Source of the DNA: Acidimicrobiales bacterium
GTDB lineage: Bacteria > Actinomycetota > Acidimicrobiia > Acidimicrobiales > SZUA-35
NCBI GenBank assembly: GCA_028285495.1
Contig: JANQPB010000014.1
Coordinates: 124,001 to 188,000, forward strand
Direction: 5' to 3'
Length of the DNA stretch: 64,000 nt
The translations under genes were made by a program, and so were the position numbers. Below, piece by piece: positions 50,013 to 59,328 of this stretch; the first letter of the stretch is position 1; each line of letters opens with the position of its first letter. Below the pieces are notes generated by a model. That model ran no database searches. It was not told where the DNA came from and saw only the letters and a program-made list of their open reading frames with translations.

Positions 50013-51188
50013 CTACTCGGTGGCGGCGGGCTCGTCGACCGATGCGGGCCCCTCGACCGCCGACGCAGCGGCATCGTCGGCCCGGACGGTCACCGCCAGG
50101 CCGTTGTCACGGTTGACGTCGATCATGTCGGTCGAGACCGGGGGCGAGATCAGGTTCAGCGTGGCCCCGCCGTCGTCGACCGCCTCGAAGGCCAGGGTCA
50201 CCGACCCGCCCTCCTCGTCGGTCGCCACCAGGCGGGCGGCGCCCGGAACCCGGCTGGCCGACGCCAGCATCTCCTGGGCCACCCGGACGACGAGCACCCG
50301 CCGGGCCGCCGACTCCATCGGGTTGGCCTTCCAGTCGACGGCGATGAGGGCGCCGACGTCCTCCCGCAGCGCGGAGGCTTCGATCTCGACGGCGGTGCGG
50401 ACCGGGTCGTCGCTGTCGGCGAACGGGCTGGTGTCGTCGGCCGGGTTGATGGCCACGCTGTTGCGCCATGACCGCTCGCTCCTCGCGACCTCGAGATCCC
50501 AGAGGGTCTCGGCCGCCGGATCGTCGCTCGACTCGCCGACGACCATCCCCGGCCGGGCCGACAGGGTCACGACCTGTTCCTCGGCGGCCGTGAGCTGGAG
50601 CTGCAACTCGTCACGGGCGGCGCTGATGGCGTCGATCTGGGTCGCCTGGGCGTCGGCCAGCTCGGTCCGCTTGCGGAGGGTCTCCTCGGCCGCCGCGAGC
50701 TGATCCGAGGTGTTGCCGAGCGACGTGGTCAGCTCGGCCACCCGGACGTCGAGCTCGGCCCCCCGCTTGGTCAGCCGGTCGGCCTTGCCGGTGAGGTCGC
50801 CGACCTTGCCGGTGAGGTCGCCGACCTTGCCGTTGAGGTCGCCGACCTTGGACGTGAGGTCGTCGACCCTGCCGGCCAGGTCGTTCGCCCGCTCCTCGGC
50901 CTCCCGCCGCTGCTCACCGACCGTGGCCAACTCGCCCTGGGTCGCCTCGAGCCGCTTCGCGGTGTCGGCCAGCTCACCCTGCAGGCGCGTCGTCCGCTGC
51001 CTGGCCAACACCAGCAGGACGAGGAGCCCGGCGGCGATGACGGCGACGATGACAAACGGGACCAGCAATGTCGTGACCTCAGAGAAGCTACGCCGACGGC
51101 CGGAGGAGCGGCGACCGTCCACAGCACCCGATCCACCGAAACCCGCGACCGGTACCCAACGGTAGCCGAGGTGGACGGCTGCGCCCAT
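50013..51188 (-). CDS. Membrane-anchored coiled-coil protein next to the type IV secretion locus
   Basis: The product (391 aa) has one N-terminal membrane helix (VTTLLVPFVIVAVIAAGLLVLLVLA, read as shorter blocks) and then a long coiled coil (about 65-210) of heptads, including perfect 7-residue repeats VGDLTGK. A C-terminal globular region (about 235-375) follows without a known family. The start is uncertain, with an in-frame GTG about 20 codons inside. It is divergent from the TcpC-like gene by 137 bp. A scaffold or sensor for the secretion machine is possible from position alone. Confidence 0.55.
   Translation of the reverse strand: MGAAVHLGYRWVPVAGFGGSGAVDGRRSSGRRRSFSEVTTLLVPFVIVAVIAAGLLVLLVLARQRTTRLQGELADTAKRLEATQGELATVGEQRREAEERANDLAGRVDDLTSKVGDLNGKVGDLTGKVGDLTGKADRLTKRGAELDVRVAELTTSLGNTSDQLAAAEETLRKRTELADAQATQIDAISAARDELQLQLTAAEEQVVTLSARPGMVVGESSDDPAAETLWDLEVARSERSWRNSVAINPADDTSPFADSDDPVRTAVEIEASALREDVGALIAVDWKANPMESAARRVLVVRVAQEMLASASRVPGAARLVATDEEGGSVTLAFEAVDDGGATLNLISPPVSTDMIDVNRDNGLAVTVRADDAAASAVEGPASVDEPAATE
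50791..50874. repeat. 21-bp coding tandem repeat (heptads of the coiled-coil protein)
   Basis: Four 21-bp units (50791, 50812, 50833 and 50854) encode the seven-residue VGDLTGK-type heptads. Unit length equals the coiled-coil repeat, so expansion or loss would lengthen or shorten the rod in register. Confidence 0.8.
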
Positions 51189-51325
51189 GCTCGGTGCGCC
51201 GAACTTTCCCGGCCCGCCACCAGGCGCTCGAATCCCGCTGCACGAGCGGAGAAACCGGGTCCGGGAAAGCGCAGGGAAAGTGGGGGGAAAGCGCCGGGAG
51301 ACCGGGCTCGACCAGGTTCGGTGCC

Positions 51326-52195
51326 ATGAGCTCGCAGCGTCAGGAGTGGGTCAGGGCCCGGTTCCTCAGCACCGCGGTCGCCGTGGTCGTGCTGGCCGGC
51401 GCCCTCAGCGGCTTCGCTGCGCTGTACCTGACGCTGACCGACGACGACGCCGTCGGCGCCGCCCCGGTGCTCGACCTGCCCGATCAGCGGGTCGGCGTCG
51501 CCGGCGACTTCGCCTCGATGTTCGTGGCCGGCTGGCTCCGGGGCGACGATCTCGCCTTCTTCAACCCGACGCTCCGGGCCGAGGCCTCCGGGCTCCTCGT
51601 CGAGCGTGTCGGCCCGGTCCGAACCACGGAGCGTGGCGACGGCCTGTTCGACGTCGTCGTCGCCGCCGACCTCGTCGAGTTCCTCGAAGGCTCCGAGGAG
51701 CAGTTCCGACCGGTCGGTCTCCGCTTCTACGCCGTCGGCGTGTCCGCCGACGGCGACGGCGACCTCCTGGCCCTCGGCGCCCCGTCGCTGGTCGAGGCCC
51801 CCGTCGCCGCCGCCGGCGCCGTCCCGGTCCTCACCGACCTCCGCCCGGCCACCACGCCGGAGCTCGCCGGGCTGACCCGGACCCTCGACGGCTTCTTCGC
51901 CGCCTACCTGACCGGCGTCGGCGATGTCGGCCTGTTCACCTCCCCCGACTCGCTCGTCGGTGCGGTCGACCCCGCCCCGTTCGCCGAGGCCACCGTCCGC
52001 CAGCTGGCCCGCGGCCCGGTGCCAGGGATCGACGACGACGCCCTGCAGCTGGCCCGGGTCGAGGTCGACAGCCGATCGCCGGCCGGCCGCCAGCTCCTCG
52101 AGTACTCCCTCGTGCTCGCCGAGCGGGACGGCCGCTGGGAGGTGTCCCAAGTGCTCAACGCCCCCGTCGTCATCACCAGAGGAGATGCCGAATGA
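51326..52195 (+). CDS. TcpC/VirB8-like conjugal transfer protein
   Basis: The product (289 aa) has a single N-terminal membrane helix (FLSTAVAVVVLAGALSGFAALYL) and an extracytoplasmic region made of two NTF2-like domains (about 75-175 and 180-285), with PSLVEAPVAAAGAVPVL between them. It resembles TcpC, the VirB8-type core protein of Gram-positive type IV secretion. It starts a seven-gene coupled operon. The start was chosen at the ATG 51326. Upstream leader sequence has three GGGAAAG motifs of unknown role. The protein would form the membrane core of the machine. Confidence 0.7.
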   Translation: MSSQRQEWVRARFLSTAVAVVVLAGALSGFAALYLTLTDDDAVGAAPVLDLPDQRVGVAGDFASMFVAGWLRGDDLAFFNPTLRAEASGLLVERVGPVRTTERGDGLFDVVVAADLVEFLEGSEEQFRPVGLRFYAVGVSADGDGDLLALGAPSLVEAPVAAAGAVPVLTDLRPATTPELAGLTRTLDGFFAAYLTGVGDVGLFTSPDSLVGAVDPAPFAEATVRQLARGPVPGIDDDALQLARVEVDSRSPAGRQLLEYSLVLAERDGRWEVSQVLNAPVVITRGDAE

Positions 52196-52479
52196 CCGCA
52201 ACCCTTGCCCTGTCCGACGCCCTCGTCTACGAGGCCGGCCGACTGACCACCGTCGCGGTGATCGTGCTCGGCCTGCTGATCGCCCTCAAGGTGGTCCGCG
52301 AATACCTGTTCAGCGGCTTCAAGGCCGTGCTGGCCGCCATCATCGTCGGCGGGATCGCCCTCTGGGGGATCGTGTCCGGACCCGAGTTCTTCCGCGACCA
52401 GGCCACCCGTGAGGCCGACGCCATCCTCAACCAGACCGGGACCAACGCCCCGCCGATCACGCTGCCGGGTGGCGACTGA
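52192..52479 (+). CDS. Small TcpD/VirB2-like membrane protein
   Basis: The product (95 aa) has two membrane helices (LTTVAVIVLGLLIALKVV and GFKAVLAAIIVGGIALWGIV) with the short loop and polar C-terminus characteristic of TcpD and VirB2/VirB3-sized subunits. The gene overlaps the TcpC stop by 4 nt (ATGA) and has a GGAGATG ribosome site. A pilin-like or core small subunit is likely. I cannot tell TcpD from VirB2. Confidence 0.65.
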   Translation: MTATLALSDALVYEAGRLTTVAVIVLGLLIALKVVREYLFSGFKAVLAAIIVGGIALWGIVSGPEFFRDQATREADAILNQTGTNAPPITLPGGD

Positions 52480-52526
52480 GCGAGCGGGCGGGAACGGGAA
52501 CCGAACGAGGCGGACGGCGAGCGCCG

Positions 52527-53222
52527 ATGGAACGCACGAACGATCGGCCGGGTGAGGCCTTTGCGATCACCTGCCACAACTTCTCCGACATCCGACGGCG
52601 GCCGCTGGTGATCGGCAAGCTCGACCAGGTCCGGCTGCCGTTCGTGGTGACGATGCCACAGCTCGCCGTCGGGGCGCTGACCTTCGGGCTGCTGTTCCTG
52701 ACCAGGCCGGCGTGGGGGGCGGTGATGAGCGACCGGCTCCACATCGTGATGTTCGTGGTGGTGCCGATCGTCGTGGCCCAGCAGGTGTCGCGGACCTCGA
52801 TCGAGGGCCGCACCGTGTCGAAGGCGGCCGTCGGGTTCCTCCGCCTGTGGCTCGCGCCCCGCCACGGCGAGATCAACGGTCGGCGGCGGTCGGCGGCCGA
52901 GTCCGGCCCGCTGAGCCTCCGTCCGCTCCTGCCGCCCGATCCCGACCCCGAGCCGATGGCCGACCCCGATCGCGACCCCGAGCCGATGGCCGAGGCGTCG
53001 ATCGGCCGGCACCGGACCGACCGGCGGCTCGCCGAGCGGCCTCCGACCGGCCGGATCCGGCGCCGGCGATCGACCGGGTCAGACGGCACGGCGACGTCGC
53101 GGCGGACGCGGGCCCGCCGGGCGAGACGGGAGGCGGCTCGACGCGAAGCCACGAGGCGGGAGGCGGCCGGGGTCGATGGACGGCGCCGGGCCAGGCGAGC
53201 CGAGACGAGGGGACTGCGATGA
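52527..53222 (+). CDS. TcpE/PrgI-like protein with basic repeat tail
   Basis: The product (231 aa) has an N-terminal basic block, the pattern NFSDIRRRPLVIGKLDQVRLP, two membrane segments (MPQLAVGALTFGLLFLT, HIVMFVVVPIVVAQQV) and a TcpE-like end of the domain (VGFLRLWLAPRHG). Residues 115-231 form a long tail: a DPEPMADPDRD repeat and then an Arg/Ala-rich segment of RRARREAARREATRREA type. This tail has no counterpart I know in TcpE. The stop overlaps the VirB4 start by 4 nt. It likely binds the ATPase at the membrane. Confidence 0.7.
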   Translation: MERTNDRPGEAFAITCHNFSDIRRRPLVIGKLDQVRLPFVVTMPQLAVGALTFGLLFLTRPAWGAVMSDRLHIVMFVVVPIVVAQQVSRTSIEGRTVSKAAVGFLRLWLAPRHGEINGRRRSAAESGPLSLRPLLPPDPDPEPMADPDRDPEPMAEASIGRHRTDRRLAERPPTGRIRRRRSTGSDGTATSRRTRARRARREAARREATRREAAGVDGRRRARRAETRGLR

Positions 53223-56113
53223 ACTTCCTGCCCGTCGAGACCTTCGACCACATCGTCGTCGGGGGCGCCGGCAAGGCGTGGGCCGTGTTCGAGCTGGACG
53301 AGCCGAACGGCATGGCCTCCTACCGCTTCCACGCCGATGCCGCCGTCGTCGGCTATGCCCATCAGATCCTCAACTGGGTCCGGGGCCTGCCGCTCGAGAC
53401 GCGCCTGCTGTCGGTCGCCAGCCCCGTCCGGGCCGACGACCTGGCCAGGACCGTCGCCGCAGCCCCCGACCTGATCGCCAACGTGTCGCCCGAGCGCCGG
53501 CGGGCCCTCGACGAGGCGGCCGAGCGAGCCGGTGCCGAGGCCGAGGCCCGCCCCGCCCATCGCCGCCGTCACTTCCTCTGCGTCACCCTCGACTCGGCCG
53601 ACAACCTGCGCTCCAGTGCGGCCGAGGCGATGGCCCAGGTGTCGCAGCTGGCCGGGCGGCGCCGCCCGGCCTCGTCGCCGGCCCGTCGTCGCGAGCTGCT
53701 CGCCGCAGCCGAGCTGACCTCGACCTCGCTCGGCTCCCTGGCCAGACCGGCGACCCAGGAGCAGATCCGCTGGCTCCTCGAGCGAGCCACCCGGCGCGGC
53801 CTGGACGCCGAGCCGAGCGCCCCCCGCCCCTCCGTCCATCAGGCCCGCCGCCACCCCGGCCCGTCGACCAACGGGCCGGGGCTGGGCGGGGCCGCGCCCC
53901 GGGAGCTGCAGGGTGGGGCCGAGCATCCGACCGCCGGGCGGCCGCGACCGACGACCCACGCCAGCCGCCCACTGCTCGACGCCGCACTGATCGAGGGCGG
54001 GCCCCGCAGCGGGCTCGGCCTGCCGACCCACCGCCAGATGCTGCGGGTCGAGTCCGACGACGGCGTCTCGTGGCAGACCACGCTCGTGCTGGCCTCGATG
54101 CCGCCCGAGTGGCAGTTCCCCCAGCAGGGCTACTGGCTGGCCGCGGCCGACGACTTCGACTTCCCGATCGACGTGACGATGCGGGTGCTCTCGCCGCCAC
54201 AGCACGAGACCCGCAAGCAGTTCCGACGCCGCCACAAGGAGCTGGCCTCCCAGCCCGAGCAGTACGCCGGCACCACCACCGGCGTGCCCGACTCGGTGTT
54301 CGACCTGATCGAGCGGTCGAACGCGGCCCAGACGGCGCTGGAGGGCTCCCGACTCAACCGCATCCACCGCACCCTCACCTGCTACACCATCTCGGCCGAC
54401 CATCCGGACGAGCTCCGCCGACGGGTGGCGGCGGTCAAGGCCGAGCTGGGGTCCGGCGGCTACGAGCTGCACGCCCCGACCGGCGACCAGCGCGACCTGT
54501 TCTTCCTCGGCCTGCCGGGCTCGGCCATCCGGCCCGGTGGTGTGGTCGCCGACTACGACCTCGACCTGACCGCCGAGGCCATCGCCTCCGGTCTCCCCGG
54601 GTTCGCGCCCGATCTCGGCGACGCCAGGGGCGCCCTGCTCGGCCACCGCATCGACGTCGGTCCGGCCACGCCGGTCCTGCTGTCGCCGTCGGTCACCACC
54701 AGCGCGTCGACGATGGGGTTCGGGGCCAGCGGCGGCGGCAAGTCGTTCACGGCCAAGACCATCGCCCTCCAGGAGCTGATCGGCGGGGCCCAGGTCGTGG
54801 CCATCGACCGAACCAACCGGGGCGAGTACGTCGACTTCGCCGCCGGGCTGCCCGGGTTCCTGTCGAGCGAGGTCGTCGACCTGTCGGGCGACACCCGGAT
54901 CTCGCTGTGCCCGATGTCGACGTTCGCCCCCGGCGACCGGGTCGAGATCACCACCTCGTTCCTGTGCCTGCTGGCCGGTATCGGGGCCAGGACGATGGAG
55001 TCGGCCCGGATCGCCCAGGCCGTGGAGCACATCGACCTCCACCGTGGCACCACCCAGGACGTGCTGGAGCTCCTCCGGCTGTGGGGTGAGGACGGCGACG
55101 ACCTCAGTCGTGACCTCTACTACCGCATCACCCCGCTGGCCCGGACCCGCTTCGCCCGCCTCGCCTTCCAACCCGGCAGCGGCGTCTCGGTCCAGGGGGC
55201 CGACCTGATCGTGCTCCATGCCCGCGGCCTCGTGCTGCCGTCGAAGGAGGAGGTCCGCAACGGCGACGACCTCGACGCCTCCAAGGCGGCGTCGATCGCC
55301 ATGGTCTACCTCCTGATGGCCCTGGCCGACGCCATCGGCAACCTGCCGAACCGGCTGTCGTCGATCATCCTCGACGAGGCGTGGGCCTTCCTCGATTCGT
55401 CGTTCGGCATCGACCTGGCCAACCGGGTCCTGCGCGACGGACGCAAGGACTTCAAGAAGCTGCAGTTGTGGTCCCAGCACCCGGCCGACGCCCCACCCGA
55501 TCTGCTGAACATGGCCTCGAACGTGTTCCTGACCCGGCAGGTCGAGGGTGCCGGCGCCGACGCCCTCCGCATGGTCGGCGCCGAGCCGACCCCCGAACTG
55601 GTCTCGATGGTCGAGCAGTTGGCGGTCGGCGACATGGTGATGCGGGACGAGTACGGCCGTCTGGGGGTCATCCACGTGGCTCCACCCGTGGACCCCCGGA
55701 CGGCTCGCTCCTTCGACACCCGACCCCGATCGGGGGCGACCGGGTTCGCGGAGGACCGACCGACCATCGTGGCGGAGCCGGCGCCCACCCCCGAGCCGGT
55801 CTCGGCTCACCCGGCCGGGCTCGACGCCGTGCCCCCACCACCGCCGATCCCCGAGGAGCTGGCCGCCGCGGCCGTCGAGGCGGCGGCGGAGCCGGAGCCG
55901 TCCCCGCTGGTCGACGAGCGCGCCCTGCCGGCGCCGCGGTCGGCGCACCGGCGCGGCGGCACCAGCGACCTCTTCGAGCGTCTGGAGGCGACCCTGGTCG
56001 ACGATCCGGCACCCGGCCGGGACGACGACATCGAGATCGTCGACGACGACCGGCCCCGACCGCCCCGGGGCCGACGCCTCGACGTCACCGCCTTCGTCGT
56101 CCCCCGGAGCTGA
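53219..56113 (+). CDS. virB4: VirB4-type ATPase of type IV secretion
   Basis: The product (964 aa) is the energising ATPase of a type IV machine. The central region has Walker A GASGGGKSFT (Lys508) and Walker B IILDEAWAFLD (Asp719-Glu720), with FDLIERSNAAQTALEG-like VirB4 N-domain elements before. Its N-terminal third holds an Arg/Pro-rich linker at about 200-260, and the C-terminal 130 residues are an acidic, proline-rich extension beyond the motor. It has the MNFLPVE start overlapping the TcpE-like stop (ATGA) and is followed by 1 nt by the VirB6-like gene. It is the clearest marker of the locus. Confidence 0.9.
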   Translation: MNFLPVETFDHIVVGGAGKAWAVFELDEPNGMASYRFHADAAVVGYAHQILNWVRGLPLETRLLSVASPVRADDLARTVAAAPDLIANVSPERRRALDEAAERAGAEAEARPAHRRRHFLCVTLDSADNLRSSAAEAMAQVSQLAGRRRPASSPARRRELLAAAELTSTSLGSLARPATQEQIRWLLERATRRGLDAEPSAPRPSVHQARRHPGPSTNGPGLGGAAPRELQGGAEHPTAGRPRPTTHASRPLLDAALIEGGPRSGLGLPTHRQMLRVESDDGVSWQTTLVLASMPPEWQFPQQGYWLAAADDFDFPIDVTMRVLSPPQHETRKQFRRRHKELASQPEQYAGTTTGVPDSVFDLIERSNAAQTALEGSRLNRIHRTLTCYTISADHPDELRRRVAAVKAELGSGGYELHAPTGDQRDLFFLGLPGSAIRPGGVVADYDLDLTAEAIASGLPGFAPDLGDARGALLGHRIDVGPATPVLLSPSVTTSASTMGFGASGGGKSFTAKTIALQELIGGAQVVAIDRTNRGEYVDFAAGLPGFLSSEVVDLSGDTRISLCPMSTFAPGDRVEITTSFLCLLAGIGARTMESARIAQAVEHIDLHRGTTQDVLELLRLWGEDGDDLSRDLYYRITPLARTRFARLAFQPGSGVSVQGADLIVLHARGLVLPSKEEVRNGDDLDASKAASIAMVYLLMALADAIGNLPNRLSSIILDEAWAFLDSSFGIDLANRVLRDGRKDFKKLQLWSQHPADAPPDLLNMASNVFLTRQVEGAGADALRMVGAEPTPELVSMVEQLAVGDMVMRDEYGRLGVIHVAPPVDPRTARSFDTRPRSGATGFAEDRPTIVAEPAPTPEPVSAHPAGLDAVPPPPPIPEELAAAAVEAAAEPEPSPLVDERALPAPRSAHRRGGTSDLFERLEATLVDDPAPGRDDDIEIVDDDRPRPPRGRRLDVTAFVVPRS

Positions 56114-56114
56114 C

Positions 56115-58079
56115 GTGCCCGAACCGCTCCCCACCCGCCGCGATCCCCGGCTCGGACGGCGCCGCTCGCAGCGCGTGGCGACGGCACCCTGGCCGTTGGC
56201 CGGCGGGATCGCGCTCGGCGTGCTGCTCACCCTCGTGCTCGCCGTCGGCACCGGGCCGGTCGGGGCCGGGGTCTCGGATGGATCGGGTGCCGTCACGCCG
56301 ACGACGACCGCCGAGCCGTCGACGGCCGATTCGACCACGACCCCGGCGCCCGACGGCTCGACCACCACCGCCGTGGCCGGCGGCTCGACCGCGGCGACGG
56401 CGGGGTCGGATGGATCCACGGCCTCGACCGACCGGGTCCCCTGCGAGGTGGCGATGGTCGTCGGGTGCGTGACCACCGTCGAGGGGGCGAACGGTCCGGT
56501 TCCGCTGACCCTTCGTGTGGCCGGCGAGTCGAGCACGGCCGCCGACGGCGCAGGCGAGGGCGACGACCCGAGGGGAACGATCGGGTCGGTTGCGGTCGGA
56601 GCCACCGCCGGGGCCGACGCCGCAGGCGAGGGCGACGAGGCGCCGGTCCGGTCGGGGGTCGACCCATGGGAGCGGGGTGGTCTGCGATCGAACTTCGGCA
56701 CCGCCTCGATCCCGATCTCGCACTACCAGATCGGGGCCGACGTCACCGGCTTCATGGGCGTCCCCGACCCGCTCGACTCGTTCGTGGCCTCCCAGACCAA
56801 CTGGGCCTTCACCACGTCGACGTTCCTGGTGCTGCTGGCCACCAACACGCTCGACTGGGCGTTCGAGTTCCCGCTGGCCAACGACCTGATCGGCCGGGCC
56901 GGGATCCTGGCCCAGGACTACACGATCGAGTTCTTCGGCTTCGGGCTGTCGACCTCGATCTACGCCCTGGCCCTGTCGGTCACGATGGTCGTCGCCGGCT
57001 TCAAGGCGGTGACCAGGGGCATCATCGCCGCCGGCTCCGAGGTCGGCATGGCCTTCGTCGCCTACGTCATCCTGATCGTGTTGACCCTCAGCTCGGGCTT
57101 CGGCGACGCCGGCCTGCACGTGGCCCGGCTCAGCACCGACCTGTCCGGCAGCATCGCCGCCTTCGCCTCCGGCGAGGAGCGCCAGGCCGAGTGCGCAGCG
57201 GCGGTGACCACCGGGGAGACGCCCCTGGCCGGGGCGACGGCCAACACCTCGGCCGACGCCGAGCCGCCGGCCGCCCGCTCGACCGCCTGCAGCTTCGGCT
57301 TCGCCCTCCAGCGCAGCCTCGTCGAGCTCCCCTACCAGAACCTCCAGTGGGGCCAGGTGCTCGACGGGGTCGCCGGCAAGGAGCAGTGCGCCGCCATCAA
57401 CCGGGAGCTGCTGGCCGAGGGCCCATGGGGCAACGCCGACGAGCCCCGCGAACGCATGGGGGCGGTGGCCGAGTGCGAGGAGAACGCCCAGTTCAACGGT
57501 CAGGCCACCTACATCCGCCTCGGGATCGCCTCGGCCAACGCTTTGGCCGCCGCCATCGTGACGCTCCTCGTCTTGGTGGTGGCGGCCATGCTCCTGTGGC
57601 AGCAGCTCAAGCTGCTGTTCCTCACCGCCGTCCTCCCCCACACGCTGGTGTTCGCCATCCTGCCTGGCCGGTCGCGGGCGCTGGCCTGGCGCTGGCTCGA
57701 ACAGCTGGTCGGCGTCGTCATCCGCACGGTGATCCTGGCACTCGGGCTCGTCGTGTGGCTCTCGCTGTTCTCGCTCGTCGTCTACGAGCAGCTCACGTTC
57801 CGGGGCATCTTCCTGTCGCTGTTCGCCTCGACGGCCATGGCGGTGGCCGGCTTCTACGGCCTGATCAAGCTCAGCGGGGTCACCAGCCGGGTGAACCCGG
57901 CCGGCCGGCTCGGCGGCGGCTCCGGCTCCGGCGGCGAGTCGGGCGGCGGTGACCCGGGCGGTGGTGATGAGCGACGTCGGGCCGACGGCGGGCGCACGGT
58001 GACCACCGTGGCCGCGGCCTCGGCGATGCGGTCGGTCCGGACCCGGTCCGGCACCCCGGTCGGGGCGGGGCGGTCGTGA
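56115..58079 (+). CDS. VirB6-like multispanning protein
   Basis: The product (654 aa) has an N-terminal signal-like helix (PWPLAGGIALGVLLTLVLAVG), a long Thr/Ala/Asp-rich extracellular stretch (about 55-185), and six or more membrane helices between about 230 and 595, such as FGLSTSIYALALSVTMVVAGF and ANALAAAIVTLLVLVVAAMLL. The C-terminal 70 residues are Gly/Arg-rich. This size and topology match TrbL/VirB6 or Tn916 Orf15-type proteins, which form the inner channel. The GTG start is one nucleotide after the VirB4 stop. Two cysteines in the loop may form a disulfide. Confidence 0.72.
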   Translation: MPEPLPTRRDPRLGRRRSQRVATAPWPLAGGIALGVLLTLVLAVGTGPVGAGVSDGSGAVTPTTTAEPSTADSTTTPAPDGSTTTAVAGGSTAATAGSDGSTASTDRVPCEVAMVVGCVTTVEGANGPVPLTLRVAGESSTAADGAGEGDDPRGTIGSVAVGATAGADAAGEGDEAPVRSGVDPWERGGLRSNFGTASIPISHYQIGADVTGFMGVPDPLDSFVASQTNWAFTTSTFLVLLATNTLDWAFEFPLANDLIGRAGILAQDYTIEFFGFGLSTSIYALALSVTMVVAGFKAVTRGIIAAGSEVGMAFVAYVILIVLTLSSGFGDAGLHVARLSTDLSGSIAAFASGEERQAECAAAVTTGETPLAGATANTSADAEPPAARSTACSFGFALQRSLVELPYQNLQWGQVLDGVAGKEQCAAINRELLAEGPWGNADEPRERMGAVAECEENAQFNGQATYIRLGIASANALAAAIVTLLVLVVAAMLLWQQLKLLFLTAVLPHTLVFAILPGRSRALAWRWLEQLVGVVIRTVILALGLVVWLSLFSLVVYEQLTFRGIFLSLFASTAMAVAGFYGLIKLSGVTSRVNPAGRLGGGSGSGGESGGGDPGGGDERRRADGGRTVTTVAAASAMRSVRTRSGTPVGAGRS

Positions 58080-58870
58080 CCGTCGCCACCCAGCGGCTCG
58101 GGGGGCGACCAGCGCTGGCCGCCCGGTGGTGGTTCGGGCGCCGGGCCGTCCGCCACCCGGTACAGACGGCGTTGGTGGTGGCCGGTCGCAGCCCTCGGGC
58201 GACGGTCGTCGTCGGCGGTGTCGGCCTGCTGACGCTGGCCATGATGCTGCTGACCGCGGCGGCGTCGGTCCAGGCCTTCCTCGTCGTGTCCGGGCAGAGC
58301 AACGTCATGGCCGAGCGCCGGTTCGTGCTGTTCGCCGACGACGGCGGGTCGGGTGAGGGGTCGGGCAACGGTGGAGCGGGATCGGAGGGCGCGGCCTTGA
58401 TCGGGGCCGCGGCGACGGCGGCCGCAGGCGCAGCCATCGCCGGCTCGGGTGGGGCCAACCCGACGGAGCCGGTGACGAAGGACGAGACGGTTGTCGTCGA
58501 GGGGATCCGGGTCCACCGCTCGATCGCCACCAACGTGCGGGCGCTGCTCGAGGCGGCCGAGGCCGACGGGATCGAGCTCAGCGGCTGGGGTTGGCGCGAC
58601 ACCAACACCCAGATCCGGCTGCGGCGCCAGCACTGCGGTACCACCGAGTACGCGATCTACCGGATGCCGTCGTCGCAGTGCAGCCCGCCGACGGCTCGAC
58701 CGGGCAGCTCCCAGCACGAGCGGGGGTTAGCCATCGACTTCACCTACAACGGCGGGTCGATCAGTACCCGCCGCAACGCCGGTTTCCGTTGGCTCGACGC
58801 CAACGCCGCGGCGTTCGGCCTCAAGAACCTGGCGAGCGAACCATGGCACTGGTCAACAACGGGACGATGA
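58076..58870 (+). CDS. VanY-type M15 peptidoglycan peptidase of the secretion locus
   Basis: The product (264 aa) has an N-terminal membrane helix (VVVGGVGLLTLAMMLLTAAAS) and an exported C-terminal domain (about 160-264) with the D-alanyl-D-alanine carboxypeptidase motif SQHERGLAIDF and the last zinc ligand in EPWHW. It would cut the wall to let the machine pass, like VirB1-type lytic enzymes. The start is a GTG overlapping the VirB6-like stop (GTGA). The stop overlaps the next gene by ATGA. Confidence 0.78.
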   Translation: MTVATQRLGGRPALAARWWFGRRAVRHPVQTALVVAGRSPRATVVVGGVGLLTLAMMLLTAAASVQAFLVVSGQSNVMAERRFVLFADDGGSGEGSGNGGAGSEGAALIGAAATAAAGAAIAGSGGANPTEPVTKDETVVVEGIRVHRSIATNVRALLEAAEADGIELSGWGWRDTNTQIRLRRQHCGTTEYAIYRMPSSQCSPPTARPGSSQHERGLAIDFTYNGGSISTRRNAGFRWLDANAAAFGLKNLASEPWHWSTTGR

Positions 58871-59271
58871 GTACGACGAGCGACGCCGACCGCAAGAAGG
58901 TGTTCCTGGTGGCCGCCTTCCGGGCCGGACCGGACGACGGCGGGGCGCCGCCGGCGCCAGGGCCGACCAGCGGCACCGCCGAGCACGTCGTTGCGGTGAT
59001 CGGGATGCAGGGCGACCGCCAACGCTTCGAGTGGGTCGGCGAGGATCAGCACGACTCGGTGGCCAATCCGGCCCTGGTCACCCCGATCCAGGTCCGGCTC
59101 GGGCTGCCGTCGCCGTGGCATCCCGATGGCGACGGCATGGTCACCGGCCTGGTACAGCTGGCCCCCGAGCAGCTCGGCGACGGGACCGTCGACGACGATC
59201 TCGATCACCTGCTGGCCGAGCTGGCCCGATCACGGGGCCCGCATCCGGCCACCAGGCCCGAGGTCGGCTGA
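58867..59271 (+). CDS. Small soluble hypothetical protein of the secretion operon
   Basis: The product (134 aa) has a Ser/Asp-rich start and strands VFLVAAFRAG, VAVIGMQGDRQRFEWVG and VTPIQVRLGLPSPW. No membrane helix or signal is predicted. It overlaps the M15 gene's stop (ATGA). An ATG 8 codons upstream is also in frame. It is the last gene of the plus-strand secretion operon and may be an assembly factor or a substrate. Its family is unknown to me. The 57 bp after it contain no clear terminator. Confidence 0.6.
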   Translation: MSTTSDADRKKVFLVAAFRAGPDDGGAPPAPGPTSGTAEHVVAVIGMQGDRQRFEWVGEDQHDSVANPALVTPIQVRLGLPSPWHPDGDGMVTGLVQLAPEQLGDGTVDDDLDHLLAELARSRGPHPATRPEVG

Positions 59272-59328
59272 GCAACCACACGGCCAACACCGCGCCACGA
59301 CCCGGAGCCCGGTGGCCCCGAGCGACGA

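Noticed and set aside
52457..56701. Very long minus-strand frame (over 1400 codons) opposite the VirB4 region
   Set aside because: It mirrors plus-strand genes with clear motifs. It is an artefact of high G+C, which suppresses stop codons on the opposite strand.
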